Translations under genes and position numbers: made by a program
DNA from: Impatiens glandulifera
Lineage: Eukaryota; Streptophyta; Magnoliopsida; Ericales; Balsaminaceae
Direction: 5' to 3'
Assembly: GCF_907164915.1 (NCBI RefSeq)
Contig: NC_061863.1
Span: 38,475,382-38,539,381 of the forward strand
DNA: 64,000 nucleotides
Shown here: in pieces, positions 23,523 through 36,554 of the stretch
Numbering within the stretch: position 1 is the stretch's first letter
Layout of the letters: the number at the start of each line of letters is the position of its first letter
Notes under the pieces: generated by a model
Told to the model about the DNA's origin: nothing
Seen by the model: the letters and a program-made list of their open reading frames with translations, nothing else
Database searches by the model: none

Positions 23523-24799
23523 TAACTTATTATTTCATTATAAATTATTACCAACATATTTTAACCCACATTTAAAACTATTAATTTTCCTTCTGAATCC
23601 AAACTCTAATGAATTTAAATTTTAACTCCCATTAGCCTAATATACATCATAATCCTAGTTAATATTTCCTTATTATAAATTTAACCTTGGACTATTTTCA
23701 AATTTACAATCCAAAATATTATTCACTCAAAATGTTATTACCCCTACTTTTTATGTTTAACATCTAATTGAGATGCCAATCGAATCCTATATATTATATA
23801 TATAATTCTCCCTATTCATTATTTATTAATGTTAACAAAACATAAAAGTCATTGTGTTCTCCAATAAAAATTATTAAGTGATAAAATAATTAAGGATTTG
23901 TGATGAAGTACACTTCAATAACAAGAATAATCAAAACATAAATAAAAAATTATAGGCCATACCAGCATGAACGATGACCTTCATGTTAGCTTTGTCATGG
24001 TCATGAAAAAAGCCCCCAACACAATTCTAGATTCTACATGTTTCCTCGTACCTAAAATATACACAAACATTTAATGTTAATCAATACCATCTTACATAAT
24101 TAAAAAATAGTACAAAAATTATTTTAAATAAAACAAACATTTAGCAAAAAATATTTATAACACTAAAAATTATCATATTTTGTTGTACTATATTATATGA
24201 GTTCATCATTTTACACGAGACAATACAACATTATAATTAATTTCAATTGAGTATTTTTACCAAACACGAGATAAATAATCTAAACATCCTAGAGACCAAA
24301 TCATTCTAGTATGAGAAAACATAATTTTCTGCAATAATCAATATCAACATCCAGGATTAGTTTTTTCAAACGAATAAAACTCAACATAGAGTCAGTGAAA
24401 AATCACAACTAAATCATATTGAAACTCTGTCACCCCATCCCAAAATCAACTAGTTGCAAAGAGAAAATAATTTAAACTAAGATTAATAGTTAAATCATAA
24501 AGAATAAATAATTGAACAATATTACAAAATTGCATCCACGTCAAAAAAGTCTAAGACCTACTTATAAGAGGAAGAAGTAATGTATTATGATACCAAAACT
24601 AAACAAAAAACAGCTTAGACCATTTATTTAGGGGGAAATAGTATAATATCCATCCCATGACAAAAAAGATAAGGTCATCCAATTACTCAAATTAAAAATA
24701 GAAAACCAAAAGGATTAGATATGGACAATAAAACTAACTGAATATCAAGTCTTCTCTGTATCACCCATAATATCATTTTATTAGAATAATATATATATA
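20868..24799. other. F-box upstream region and A+T-rich tail of unit A
   Basis: No further gene seen. A plus-strand frame at 21774-21956 begins with TTG and has no recognised domain. The end (23966-24799) is repeated almost exactly at 28730-29560 and about 52548-53382. Confidence 0.55.
23480..23518. repeat. (AT)n microsatellite
   Basis: Uninterrupted AT dinucleotides. The matching site in unit C (52024-52091) is longer and broken by AC and AG steps. Confidence 0.9.
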
Positions 24800-27233
24800 A
24801 TCAGTGTGAGACTCTATGTAAACATCAACTAGATAATATCATTAACAAGAAAAAAATATATTTTTTTATCATTAACAACGTGTGTGCTATTACTTATATT
24901 AATGTAGAATATAATAGTGGAAGTGGAAGAAAGAAGGTAAGCAGAAACAGTGATAAATGTTATAGGTAAACTATAATAAATGTCTTCTAAAAAACAACAC
25001 AAGATTGACATTTCTCATCATTCATCAAGAATTATAGAAGACAAAACAATTATATGTTCAATGATCCAAACAAAATAAATTATTTCAAAAATGAAGGTGA
25101 GCATAAAATTTTGACAAACTCAAATTTGTGTAGAAACATTAATCTATTCTTACAACATTAAGTTGGTATTCTAGGATTAAATGAGTCAAGTTAGAAAAAT
25201 AAATGACTAATTAACTTAATAAAGAGTCAGCATTTTCTCTTTAAATTGTAGACGTAAAAACACTATAAAATATCAAACATGAGAACCTATAATAAAACAT
25301 CTTCTGGGTTTATACAGATATCAAATAAATGAAAGATAATAAAATAGACACTGTTGTTATTTGAATATAGGATAAAATAATATGACTTTGGAGAAATAAT
25401 CAATTTGAGATAAAATAAATAAGTGGAGTAGAATAAGTTTCATAGTAAATTAACTCAAATCTTGCACTGCAGCCAACAATATGTATACACCTAATAAATA
25501 ATGACAATGAAATGTTCGAATTCAAATCTTCTTTCTAAAACTACAACCATTATTTTAACTAACATAATTTTACTTTCCTTTCTACTTAAGAAGATAGATG
25601 TTAGATTTTAGGAATGTTAATAGTGTTGTAATTAAGGTTACATCTCTTTAAGTAAAGATGGTAGAAGATATTAATCAAATTTCTTTTATAACATCAATTC
25701 TGGAATTAATGTTAAAAAATATTTATTTCACCTAATTAGAATGCACAAGTGGTTAATATTGAAGTCTATATTTTCGTCAAGTCTCCTAAGAAAGAGTGAA
25801 TACTAATTAAGAATTATTTTCAAGCAACTTTTATATATAACATAAATTTGAATAGATAATATTTAATGATTAGATATGATTAATGGATGAGAATATATCT
25901 AAGAATTTATACATGATGGGGTTGTTGAGACTTTTAATATGAAAAAAAGGTGTCACAACATTCAAAAGAATAACAGTTTCTCATGTGAACAAAATACATG
26001 TCAAATTAAGGGTATAACATCTTTTCAGGGGAAAATAATTTTTCCATCCCATTACCAAAAAGATAAGGCCATCCAATTACTGAAACTAAAAACATAAAAT
26101 CAGACAAATTAGATAGGACTAATAAACAATGAGAATGAAAGGTTAGAACTCAAAAGTTCTATCTTAAAATGTAGACATTATTATATAACATGTTTGTCAC
26201 TCTACTTTCTACTTAAGTAGATTGGTGTTGGATTTTAAAAATGATAGTAGTGTTGTAATTAATCTCACTTCTTATTTAGGTGAAGATGATAAAGGACATT
26301 AATCAACTTATTTTTGGAGATAAATTCTTAAGGTTAGACTAATTATAAAAGAAACATACTTGGTTTAGAACCATGTAGTGAATAATCTTTTAGGGTACTT
26401 TTTCCGTATTCTCTAAAAAAAATAAAAACATATATATTTCATTTAATTGTAATGCAGAAGAGGTTAATACTGAAATCTAAATACTCGTCAAGCTTCTCGA
26501 AAAAATGCTAATTAATGTTCTTTCTAAGCACTTTACATAAATTACTAATAAAAAGGTTAAATGACGAATATCTTTAGCGATTGGTTATGATACCAATCAG
26601 TGTAAAGATAATAATACCGATTGATTATAAAATCAATCGGTATAGCCGACACTACACCAAAACATACTTTCAACCACGCTTATATGGCAACGCATATTAA
26701 GCGTGGGTAAAAGTTAAAAGAAAAAATACTTTTGCCCACCTTTATATATATACTACCACCTTTAATTTTTTTTTTTATATAATTTTTTTTAAACATTATA
26801 ATTTAACTATTCTAAATTTTAATATTTTTAATATTTTATTTTTAAACTTTATAAATATTTTATTTCACTATTTTAATTTTGTAAATTAAATTTGACTTAA
26901 AATTTTATTAACATTAAAATTTAATTATTATTTTTATATAAAATTACTTTTAAATTTTTATATCATTATTAAAAAATAATATCTGTCTTATAATGAATTA
27001 TTATTTATATATATAAATTAAAGATAATAAAATTAAAAAAATATTATTGTTTACGTATATATATATATTAAAATAATAAATATTAATAAAATTCAGAATA
27101 ATAAATATATATTATATTATTATTTATTTAATGTGAAACGTGATATTTTAATTTAAGAAACCCTAATTATTGATCTTTTGAAATTTCATTCTCTCTCTTT
27201 ATTCTCTCGATCAATGGCGGCCGTGGCTCTAGC

Positions 27234-27359
27234 TCTTCTTCAAAGACATTTTTCTCAAATCTTACCCTAAATAGTCTCCTTCTTCATAGATCTTTTCTTC
27301 TTCAAAGACATTTTTCTCAAATCTTACTCTAAATAAGTTTCCTTCTTCATAGATCTTTC
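27234..27359 (+). repeat. Tandem duplication of about 61 bp inside the CACTA element
   Basis: CTTCTTCAAAGACATTTTTC through CTTCATAGATCTTT occurs twice, near 27234 and 27297, with a few differences. It follows the putative captured start codon at 27214. Confidence 0.8.
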
Positions 27360-27534
27360 TCTTCGATCCATTCACACTGTCATCTCTTACGACCTTCACA
27401 AGACTTCCTTACTCCCATTTATAGATCTACGGACCAAAGATCGGGAAAGAAATTTTTAAGGTAAAATCGTCCGTTTATACTGATTTTACCGCGTTTATCA
27501 ATTTCAATGAGTTAAATCGCGATTTAACTACTTG

Positions 27535-28229
27535 GCAAATGTCCATTGGAAGGGTGCTGCTGAAATAGTTTTAGCTTCCTGCACCAGATATATCAATGAA
27601 GATGATCTCTTGGTACCGATGGATGAAGACAAGGTATGTTAGAATTTTATTTTTCTTTCATTTGCATTTCTGTATTTTAAAACTTACAGAAGCATCTAAG
27701 AATCCCCATTAGCCATCCTTGCTGGATTTTTTATTTTCAATAATTGTTTTTTGCTTCTGTAACTAATTAGGTAGGCACTTTATTGACTGTCGACTTAATT
27801 CTATCGTTGTGTGATCTTAATTCTATTCCTCTCAACTCCAAGTTGATACAATGAAAATTTGTGGACTTAAGTAAGATGTTACTGATGCCTTCCACATTTC
27901 AAATTTAACTCCCATCTTGCAGAATCCTTGTCGACCTGGTGTCAGAGAAGTTGTTCGGCTATGTACAAATGTTGGAGTTAAGGTATGCTAGTATTTACTT
28001 TGGTTAAGATAGTGATAAGGGTCGTTGTATGTGAAGTTCATATTTGTGCGCACCACTGTTATATATGGCTGAATTGGTTGAGATTTGTGTTTAAACAGGT
28101 GCGCATGGTCATTGGGGATAATATCCAAACAGCTAGAGCTATATCCCTAGAATGTGGGATACTAGAATCAGATGCAGACACTACTGTACGAAATGTCATT
28201 GAAGGGAAAGATTTTCGTGCATTATCCGA
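27535..28229 (+). pseudogene. Captured fragment of a type IIB autoinhibited Ca2+-ATPase (ACA)
   Basis: Three exon-like blocks are separated by introns with GT...AG borders. Block 1 (27535-27633) reads VHWKGAAEIVLASCTRYI...MDEDK, from the nucleotide-binding domain. Block 2 (27923-27982) reads NPCRPGVREVVRLCTNVGVK. Block 3 (28099 to the gap at 28230) reads VRMVIGDNIQTARAI...LECGIL...GKDFRAL. In the ACA8/9/10 family these blocks occur in this order, but about 60 residues normally lie between blocks 1 and 2 and are missing. The conserved MVTGDN motif is MVIGDN here. No phosphorylation site (DKTGT) or membrane helices are seen. It is a captured pseudogene piece; whether more exons follow is hidden by the gap. 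Confidence 0.85.
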
Positions 28230-28729
28230 NNNNNNNNNNNNNNNNNNNNNNNNNNNNNNNNNNNNNNNNNNNNNNNNNNNNNNNNNNNNNNNNNNNNNNN
28301 NNNNNNNNNNNNNNNNNNNNNNNNNNNNNNNNNNNNNNNNNNNNNNNNNNNNNNNNNNNNNNNNNNNNNNNNNNNNNNNNNNNNNNNNNNNNNNNNNNNN
28401 NNNNNNNNNNNNNNNNNNNNNNNNNNNNNNNNNNNNNNNNNNNNNNNNNNNNNNNNNNNNNNNNNNNNNNNNNNNNNNNNNNNNNNNNNNNNNNNNNNNN
28501 NNNNNNNNNNNNNNNNNNNNNNNNNNNNNNNNNNNNNNNNNNNNNNNNNNNNNNNNNNNNNNNNNNNNNNNNNNNNNNNNNNNNNNNNNNNNNNNNNNNN
28601 NNNNNNNNNNNNNNNNNNNNNNNNNNNNNNNNNNNNNNNNNNNNNNNNNNNNNNNNNNNNNNNNNNNNNNNNNNNNNNNNNNNNNNNNNNNNNNNNNNNN
28701 NNNNNNNNNNNNNNNNNNNNNNNNNNNNN
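28230..28729. other. Assembly gap (500 N)
   Basis: Exactly 500 unknown bases, a usual placeholder for a gap of unknown size. Frames running through it are not real. Confidence 0.98.
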
Positions 28730-29560
28730 ACATGAACGATGACCTTCATGTTAGCTTTGTCATGGTCATGAAAAAAGCCCCCAACACAATTCTACATTCT
28801 ACATGTTTCCTCGTACCTAAAATATACACAAACATTTAATGTTAATCAATACCATCTTACATAATAAAAAATAGTACAAAAATATTTTAATAAAACAAAC
28901 ATTTAGCAAAAAATATTTATAACACTAAAAATTATCATATTTGTTGTACTATATTATATGAGTTCATCATTTACAATGAGACAATACAACATTATAATTA
29001 ATTTCAATTGAGTATTTTTACCAAACACGAGATAAATAATCTAAACATCCTACAGACCAAATCATTCTAGTATGAGAAAACATAATTTTCTGCAATAATC
29101 AATATCAACATCCAGGATTAGTTTTTTCAAACCAATAAAACTCAACATAGAGTCAGTGAAAAATCACAACTAAATCATATTGAAACTCTGTCACCCCATC
29201 CCAAAATCAACTAGTTGCAAAGAGAAAATAATTTAAACTAAGATTAATAGTTAAATCATAAAGAATAAATAATTGAACAATATTACAAAATTGCATCCAC
29301 GTCAAAAAAGTATAAGACCTACTTATAAGAGGAAGAAGTAATGTATTATGATACCAAAACTAAACAAAAAACAGCTTAGACCATTTATTTAGGGGGAAAT
29401 AGTATAATATCCATCCCATGACAAAAAAGATAAGGTCATCCAATTACTCAAATTAAAAATAGAAAACCAAAAGGATTAGATATGGACAATAAAACTAACT
29501 GAATATCAAGTCTTCTCTGTATCACCCATAATATCATTTTATTAGAATAATATATATATA
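28730..29560. other. Tail of the tandem unit after the gap
   Basis: Matches 23966-24799 of unit A and the end of unit C. No gene seen. Confidence 0.8.
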
Positions 29561-31342
29561 ATCAGTGTGAGACTCTATGTAAACATCAACTAGATAATAT
29601 CATTAACAAGAAAAAAATATATTTTTTTTATCATTAACAACGTGTGTGCTATTACTTATATTAATGTAGAATATAATAGTGGAAGTGGAAGAAAGAAGGT
29701 AAGCAGAAACAGTGATAAATGTTATAGGTAAACTATAATAAATGTCTTCCAAAAAACAACACAAGATTGACATTTCTCATCATTCATCAAGAATTATAGA
29801 AGACAAAACAATTATATGTTCAATGATCCAAACAAAATAAATTATTTCAAAAATGAAGGTGAGCATAAAATTTTGACAAACTCAAATTTGTGTAGAAACA
29901 TTAATCTATTCTTACAACATTAAGTTGGTATTCTAGGATTAAATGAGTCAAGTTAGAAAAATAAATGACTAATTAACTTAATAAAGAGTCAGCATTTTCT
30001 CTTTAAATTGTAGACATAAAAACACTATAAAATATCAAACATGAGAACCTATAATAAAACATCTTCTGGGTTTATACAGATATCAAATAAATGAAAGATA
30101 ATAAAATAGACACTGTTGTTATTTGAATATAGGATAAAATAATATGACTTTGGAGAAATAATCAATTTGAGATAAAATAAATAAGTGGAGTAGAATAAGT
30201 TTCATAGTAAATTAACTCAAATCTTGCACTGCAGCCAACAATATGTATACACCTAATAAATAATGACAATGAAATGTTCGAATTCAAATCTTCTTTCTAA
30301 AAGTACAACCATTATTTTAACTAACATAATTTTACTTTCCTTTCTACTTAAGTAGATAGATGTTAGATTTTAGGAATGTTAATAGTGTTGTAATTAAGGT
30401 TACATCTCTTTAAGTAAAGATGGTAGAAGATATTAATCAAATTTCTTTTATAACATCAATTCTGGAATTAATGTTAAAAAATATTTATTTCACCTAATTA
30501 GAATGCACAAGTGGTTAATATTGAAGTCTATATTTTCGTCAAGTCTCCTAAGAAAGAGTGAATACTAATTAAGAATTATTTTCAAGCAACTTTTATATAT
30601 AACATAAATTTGAATAGATAATATTTAATGATTAGATATGATTAATGGATGAGAATATATCTAAGAATTTATACATGATGGGGTTGTTGAGACTTTTAAT
30701 ATGAAAAAAAGGTGTCACAACATTCAAAAGAATAACAGTTTCTCATGTGAACAAAATACATGTCAATTTAAGGGTATAACATCTTTTCAAGGGAAAATAA
30801 TTTTTCCATCCCATTACCAAAAAGATAAGGCCATCCAATTACTGAAACTAAAAACATAAAATCAGACAAATTAGATAGGACTAATAAACAATGAGAATGA
30901 AAGGTTAGAACTCAAAAGTTCTATCTTAAAATGTAGACATTATTATATAACATGTTTGTCACTCTACTTTCTACTTAAGTAGATTGGTGTTGGATTTTAA
31001 AAATGATAGTAGTGTTGTAATTAATCTCACTTCTTATTTAGGTGAAGATGATAAAGGACATTAATCAACTTATTTTTGGAGATAAATTCTTAAGGTTAGA
31101 CTAATTATAAAAGAAACATACTTGGTTTAGAACCATGTAGTGAATAATCTTTTAGGGTACTTTTTTCCGTATTCTCTAAAAAAAAATAAAAACATATATA
31201 TTTCATTTAATTGTAATGCAGAAGAGGTTAATACTGAAATCTAAATACTCGTCAAGCTTCTCGAAAAAATGCTAATTAATGTTCTTTCTAAGCACTTTAC
31301 ATAAATTACTAATAAAAAGGTTAAATGACGAATATCTTTAGC

Positions 31343-31537
31343 GATTGGTTATGATACCAATCAGTGTAAAGATAATAATACCGATTGATTATAAAATCAA
31401 TCGGTATAGCCGAGTCAATACCGATTAGTTATAATATCAATTGGTATAACCTAGAAAATACGATGGAAACTACGCGGCAACTTTCCACACCCTTTTGTAG
31501 ATGACTTATACCGATTGGTATTACAACCATTGGTATA
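31343..31537. repeat. ACCGATTGG hairpin cluster, unit C copy
   Basis: Same four hairpins as 1794-1987. Confidence 0.7.
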
Positions 31538-32138
31538 AAGCCTAACATTAATACTAATATCATGTATGTCCAATTTATCTTCAATGTCAATTATAATCTA
31601 AATCCGTTGATTCTCAATTCAATCCTTATATCCAATGGTGCCAAGTATTTCCCATTAAGTTCACACATAAGTTGACACAGATTAAAGAATACGACTCGAA
31701 TTGAATCTGAATCATATGGTTTTTCCTGATACATATCTCTTATCTATTATCTATGTATCTATCTCATCTTCCTTACAATAAAATCCTAATATTTTTCTGA
31801 GTCTTCACTTCCTCTGTATCTCTCTTCCTACCTAAGAATCCCAAACTACTTTTGCAAGACATCAACATCTTATAGAATAAATATTCATCCGCATTTAATC
31901 AATGATAAAGTGTACTGGGAACAAACCGTAAAGTATGTGATCAACTGTGGTATTATCTATCATTGGTCCATCACCGAGAATAAATATTGCTTAATGTCCA
32001 TCTATTCGTTTGTTCTAAAAAAATATATTCAATTTCTCCTTATGTCCATCACCAAGAATGAATACGGCTTAAAATTATTAGACTACCAATAGATTCACAA
32101 GAAAAGGATGAAGTTTCCATTATTGAGGAAATTGAAAG

Positions 32139-34281
32139 CCATCGAATTTTGATGCAGCCGACTGATTAAAAAACCAAACAATGACTAGGGTTATAGAATC
32201 ACAAAAAATTAGGTATCCAACTATAATTGTAAATTGAACCTTGTTGGGTGCGATTCTATCTCAGTCATTCGATCAATCTTGGGATTGTAGCATTATCCCC
32301 CTTCATTTCTCCGTCGTCCTCGACGAAGTGATATTGGTCAGGTTTGACTTCATGTTAGCGACATCTATAGGCATTGAATGTTTATTTTTTTAGCATCTTT
32401 CCAAGTCTAGTCTTCTCTTTCTATCCATTCTTAGCTCATTAACAGTTTCTTTTGGTCTTCCCTGCATTACGAAATCTAGTTCACCCATAAAAAAAATTTC
32501 CTGATAATTTATGCACCAATTTAGGGAATTTCTACAATGATAGAAGAGATCCCTTAGACATTCTTCAATTGTGATATATGGAAGACATTATGTATAATGG
32601 CATTATTTGAGAGAGAGTTTATAGAATAGTTTATCGACCGAGAGTTGCATATATGGCAATAGTATCACTAATGCACAACATTCGATCTCTAAAGTGAACT
32701 CGTTTATCTTTCTATCATTCAACTGTTTCATGCAATTTTATATATTCTTTTTAGCAGGGCAGAAAGGAGTCGAGCTATAGAACCGTAATCCTTCATAAAC
32801 TTTCGATGTTATTTAGTCAATCCCAAAATTCCTTTCAATTATTTTACTAATTATGGAGTCGACCATTTACTCATGATCTCTAGATTCTCTAAGTTAGTAG
32901 TCATTCCACATTCATCCAATATAATATCGTACTGTGTCATGATAATCACTTTCATATATGTTTGTTAATCCTTAGCATCCATTGACCATTTCATTGACAA
33001 CACCTGAGTGGGCAATGTATCATGACTTATATATTTCATAATCTTGTTGTTTATAAAGTTGAAGATTCTACATCTATTGACCATGATCACCATTGGTAAG
33101 TTTCCAATCTTGCTAAGAATCTGAAGTGTTTGAAAATTTTTAGAACCGGTCAATTCATGTAAAGAAAATGTGGGATCTTCCTCTGCAATGGGTTGCCATG
33201 AAGGAGAATTGTCAAGAAGTGGTATTAGGGTGACTTCTTAGAAACTTGGTCATTAACTGAGACCATGAATAACTTTGATTTACATATGTGGTTAGGTTCC
33301 CACCTCTCATCACAAGTGTAGTAGAAGTCTTTACTCCTTTTTTATCCATTATAGTTGGGTTTAATTGCTTTATGTGGACCTAGTTCACGTTAGAAGAAGA
33401 CGCATAAGAGGGGCTTGGTCAGGTCGGTTTAACGCAGGAATGGTGGTTCTGAAATATACATGTGGCCGCTGCTCAAAAGTAACTTGCATGTCACTTCTTA
33501 GACCTTGGTCATAGACATGGCCTCATTTAAGGACTCGAGAAACCGCAATATGACTACATTTACAATTTCTTCCCTCAATCTGAATAGGTAGTAGTCTATA
33601 ATATATTCTCTACGCATACTATACAATTTTTAGGAAATTATATGTATTGGAGATTTTTTCTTTGAATGAACTAACATGTTTTAAGTGCATTAATTTTCTT
33701 ATGGGGGTTTCATGTATAGAAGGACCGAACTATATTAAGAGGTCCCTCTTGAACACGTTCCACATCATTACTTTCATGTAGTTGCTTTGATGAATGTATG
33801 ATTGAGATTTCCTAATTCAACGGACTATGAAATATTAAGTTGTAGGGTGGAGCGGAAGAATAGAAAAGAAAAAAATCAAGGGTTTCGAGGATAAGAAAAA
33901 ACAGTGATAAGAAAAGAACACTTTTAGCGCATAATAGTTCAAGAGTTTTAAGATGAAGAATGAAGATTCATAAATTTATTTGAGAGAAGCCAAATTTTCA
34001 CAAAAATTATTTATGCTCTTAATTGGGTGAGTTCGTTTTATATACAGGTTTATATACAGACAAAACCCAGTAGAGAAATCAGTTACAACAGCTCAAGTTT
34101 GAGCATGAGGATAAGTTCAATAATCTAGGGTTAGAGTTTCACAAAACTAGGTTTGAAAAAAACAGAAATTCAAACATTAAGATATATAGGCCTAACTTGT
34201 GAATTGAACATTGTTGGGAACGATTTAATCCCAGCCGCTCGATCAATCCTGGGATAGTAGCACATAACTATAAGGATTGAG
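32139..34281 (-). pseudogene. Decayed Ty3/gypsy element, unit C copy
   Basis: Copy of 2590-4730 with the same gag/protease/RT-tail order. The dead protease frame (33153-32965) is identical in protein to that in A. Confidence 0.7.
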
Positions 34282-34540
34282 CTATTTTGTTGGGTGTTTT
34301 TTCAAATGAAAGCTAAATCCAACACGAAATCTACCGTAGAAAACAACAACAGTGAGGGTTTTCTTGAGCCAACGTCATCTTTTCTATCTAGGCCATAAAT
34401 TTAAAACTTGGGTCACAACCACCTAATTAGAGGCAGTGTGGTTAATAACAAATTGCAAATACTAATTCTTAACTCATTTATATTGAAAATCTAGTTACAG
34501 AAATAAAAAACTCCGGATTTTTTCGAGAGAATTCTAGCTC

Positions 34541-35386
34541 ATTCGCATAACCGGTTATACTAGTGAAGAAGAAAGATGGAACTTGACGTTTCTGTATTGA
34601 TTATAGACGACTGAAAGAGATTTCGATAAAGGATAACTATCATATACCTTCAATCAACGATCTTTTGGACAAACAACATGGAGCTATTATATTCTCAATA
34701 CTAGATCTTCGGCAAGCTATCATAATATACAAGTAGAAGAGGAAGACATTCACAAAACGACCTTTGTGACACACTCAGAATTATATGATTTTCGAGTTAT
34801 GTCATTTGTTTTATACGATGCACCAGTCATATTTCAGTCCCTAATGAAAAAAATGTTTCTAACATGGTTACACAATGGACAAAGGAGTACACATTTTCTT
34901 ACAAATTTCTTTTCTACAGTACCAATTTAAACAAAAATAAGGAGCAGCTGGAATCAATTTTACATATTCTAGGAAGTATCCAGTTATTGGAAAAGTTATC
35001 TATATGCTCTTTCGAATTATTGAAACTACTTGAGCCACTTCGTTAGTAGTAATTGTGTGGTAGTTGATCCAAGTAAAATCATATGTATTCTAGTATGGCC
35101 AACTCCAAAATAAGTGAAAGCATTAAGAGGATTCCTAGGATTTACAAGGCATAACAGAAAATTCTTATGCAATTTTGTTTCCATTAGTAAGCCATTGACT
35201 GATTATTGCATAAGTACGACTATTTTGTCAAATTGAAACATCCGTTCATACTATCCCAAATAGCTTCTTCCTTTCTTGAGAATATATATAAATTACATGG
35301 ATTGTCTCAAATAATCATCACATTTGGATAACAATTTCCTTTGACAAAATTGAGACCGGGAATGTTAAGAAGGCTTAAGGACGGAG
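34541..35386 (+). pseudogene. Gypsy reverse transcriptase remnant, unit C copy
   Basis: Copy of 4990-5835 with the same disruptions, so they predate the duplication. Confidence 0.7.
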
Positions 35387-35388
35387 AA

Positions 35389-35631
35389 TGTAGTGAACCA
35401 CAAAATGATCCGATCACTACTATATAAGAGATTTAATCAGAATGTCAAACCTTACTAGGCTCTAATTACTTCTTAACTACTGTAATATGGTTAGTATAAA
35501 TAGTGGCTTCAATCTCAAAGACAATACAATAAATTGATGTATTTCTCAGTTCACCTTTTCTAATATTTTTCTTCAACCTAGTCTAAATAGTCTATAATTA
35601 CATTATATCTAGTTGATCGAGGAAGGTATCA
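35389..35631 (+). repeat. LTR-like sequence, unit C copy
   Basis: Copy of 5839-6080. Confidence 0.4.
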
Positions 35632-36554
35632 CACCTTTAAACAAAATAATATCAAATAATTATCTTTATATTAGAAAGAAGTAGGATTAATACAAACCAT
35701 TAATTTTACCTTACCAATTTAATGTTTTTAGAGTTGCATAAGAAAAACAATTATTAACAACACTCAAACAATCAAATAAAAATCAAGAGGAGCATCAGAA
35801 GAAATTTGAAAAGATATTTCAGAAAGGGAAATACTTACCTCAAGCGTAGAAGAACAAATCAAAAGAAAAAGAAGAGAGAGCTTTACAACTATACGAGATA
35901 GTCCATCACATATAATGGAAGAGGAGAAGATACAATAAATGAAAGTTTGTATTTAATTTACTTAAACATTCTGTGTGAGACCTTTCATCTTCTATTGTTA
36001 CTGTTTTATTTTTGTCAATAAACTCATGTGTTAACCCACAAAATAGGTTGATTAGTTTATACTAATGCAAATATCTAAATCAACAATAGCGCATAACTTC
36101 ACAATATAATATTAAACATTATTATATATAAATAACAACCAATAATAATAATAAATTTATTTGACAAAATTTTATTACTTACAAATTTTCTATACAACCT
36201 TTTTAGAGGTTCTAGGATCGAGCGCACTATACAACAAGTTCTTAAAAAATAAATATATAATTTTATTATTTATTTAATTAATTTGTATTCAATATTAATT
36301 ACATATTATATTATATTATTATATATATTTATTAGAGTGGTGATCAAGATAATGTTTTAAACTACCCATTATCTATCGACTATCCAAAAACGAATGTAAC
36401 TGCTTAATGTATTGAAAGAAAATTAAAATTATTATTCAATATATATATATATATATGATTGTTGAGATTAATTATTTTTATATATTTATAAATTATATTG
36501 TTAATAAATGTTTAGAAATATGATTATTAATTTATTTATTTTAATTTAAAAACT

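Larger units (their letters stand above)
1..24799 (+). repeat. Large tandem unit A (24.8 kb)
   Basis: First full copy of a large unit whose starting sequence (ATCAGTGTGAGACTCTATG) recurs at 24800, 29561 and 53383. It is collinear with unit C (29561-53382) by direct reading, with scattered substitutions and small indels. The main structural difference is a 945-bp transposon present here and absent in C. The unit contains gypsy remnants, a truncated copia element with a second ORF, a minus-strand LTR and one F-box gene. The left edge is set by the window start, so the true duplication boundary could lie further left. Confidence 0.9.
26650..28229 (+). mobile_element. CACTA (En/Spm) transposon, left part, with captured gene pieces
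   Basis: Starts CACTACACCAAAA, the typical plant CACTA terminus. The three bases before it, CGA, are present once in unit A after the hairpin (1863-1865 region), so they should recur at the right end. A subterminal inverted motif CCACGCTT...AAGCGTGG follows at about 26679-26708. A 0.45-kb A+T-rich block leads to a 5'-UTR-like stretch and ATGGCGGCCGTGGC at 27214, then Ca2+-ATPase exons. No transposase is visible, so it appears non-autonomous. The right end is lost in the N gap. Confidence 0.75.
24800..29560 (+). repeat. Short tandem unit B (head, CACTA, gap, tail)
   Basis: Bases 24800-26649 match the first 1860 bases of unit A. A CACTA element then begins, and after a 500-N gap the sequence resumes with the unit's last 0.83 kb (28730-29560). 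The middle of the unit (about 22 kb in A) is either absent or hidden in the gap. At two head sites and in the tail B agrees with C against A. Confidence 0.85.

Noticed and set aside
23966..24060. Possible exon in the unit tail (minus strand, HDHDKANMKVIVHAG)
   Set aside because: Only about 31 codons between stops, no recognised family, and no convincing splice sites.
27985..28839. Long open frames through 28059-28839
   Set aside because: They exist only because the 500-N gap has no stops. Only the short stretch before the gap (28099-28229) is meaningful, as an ACA exon.
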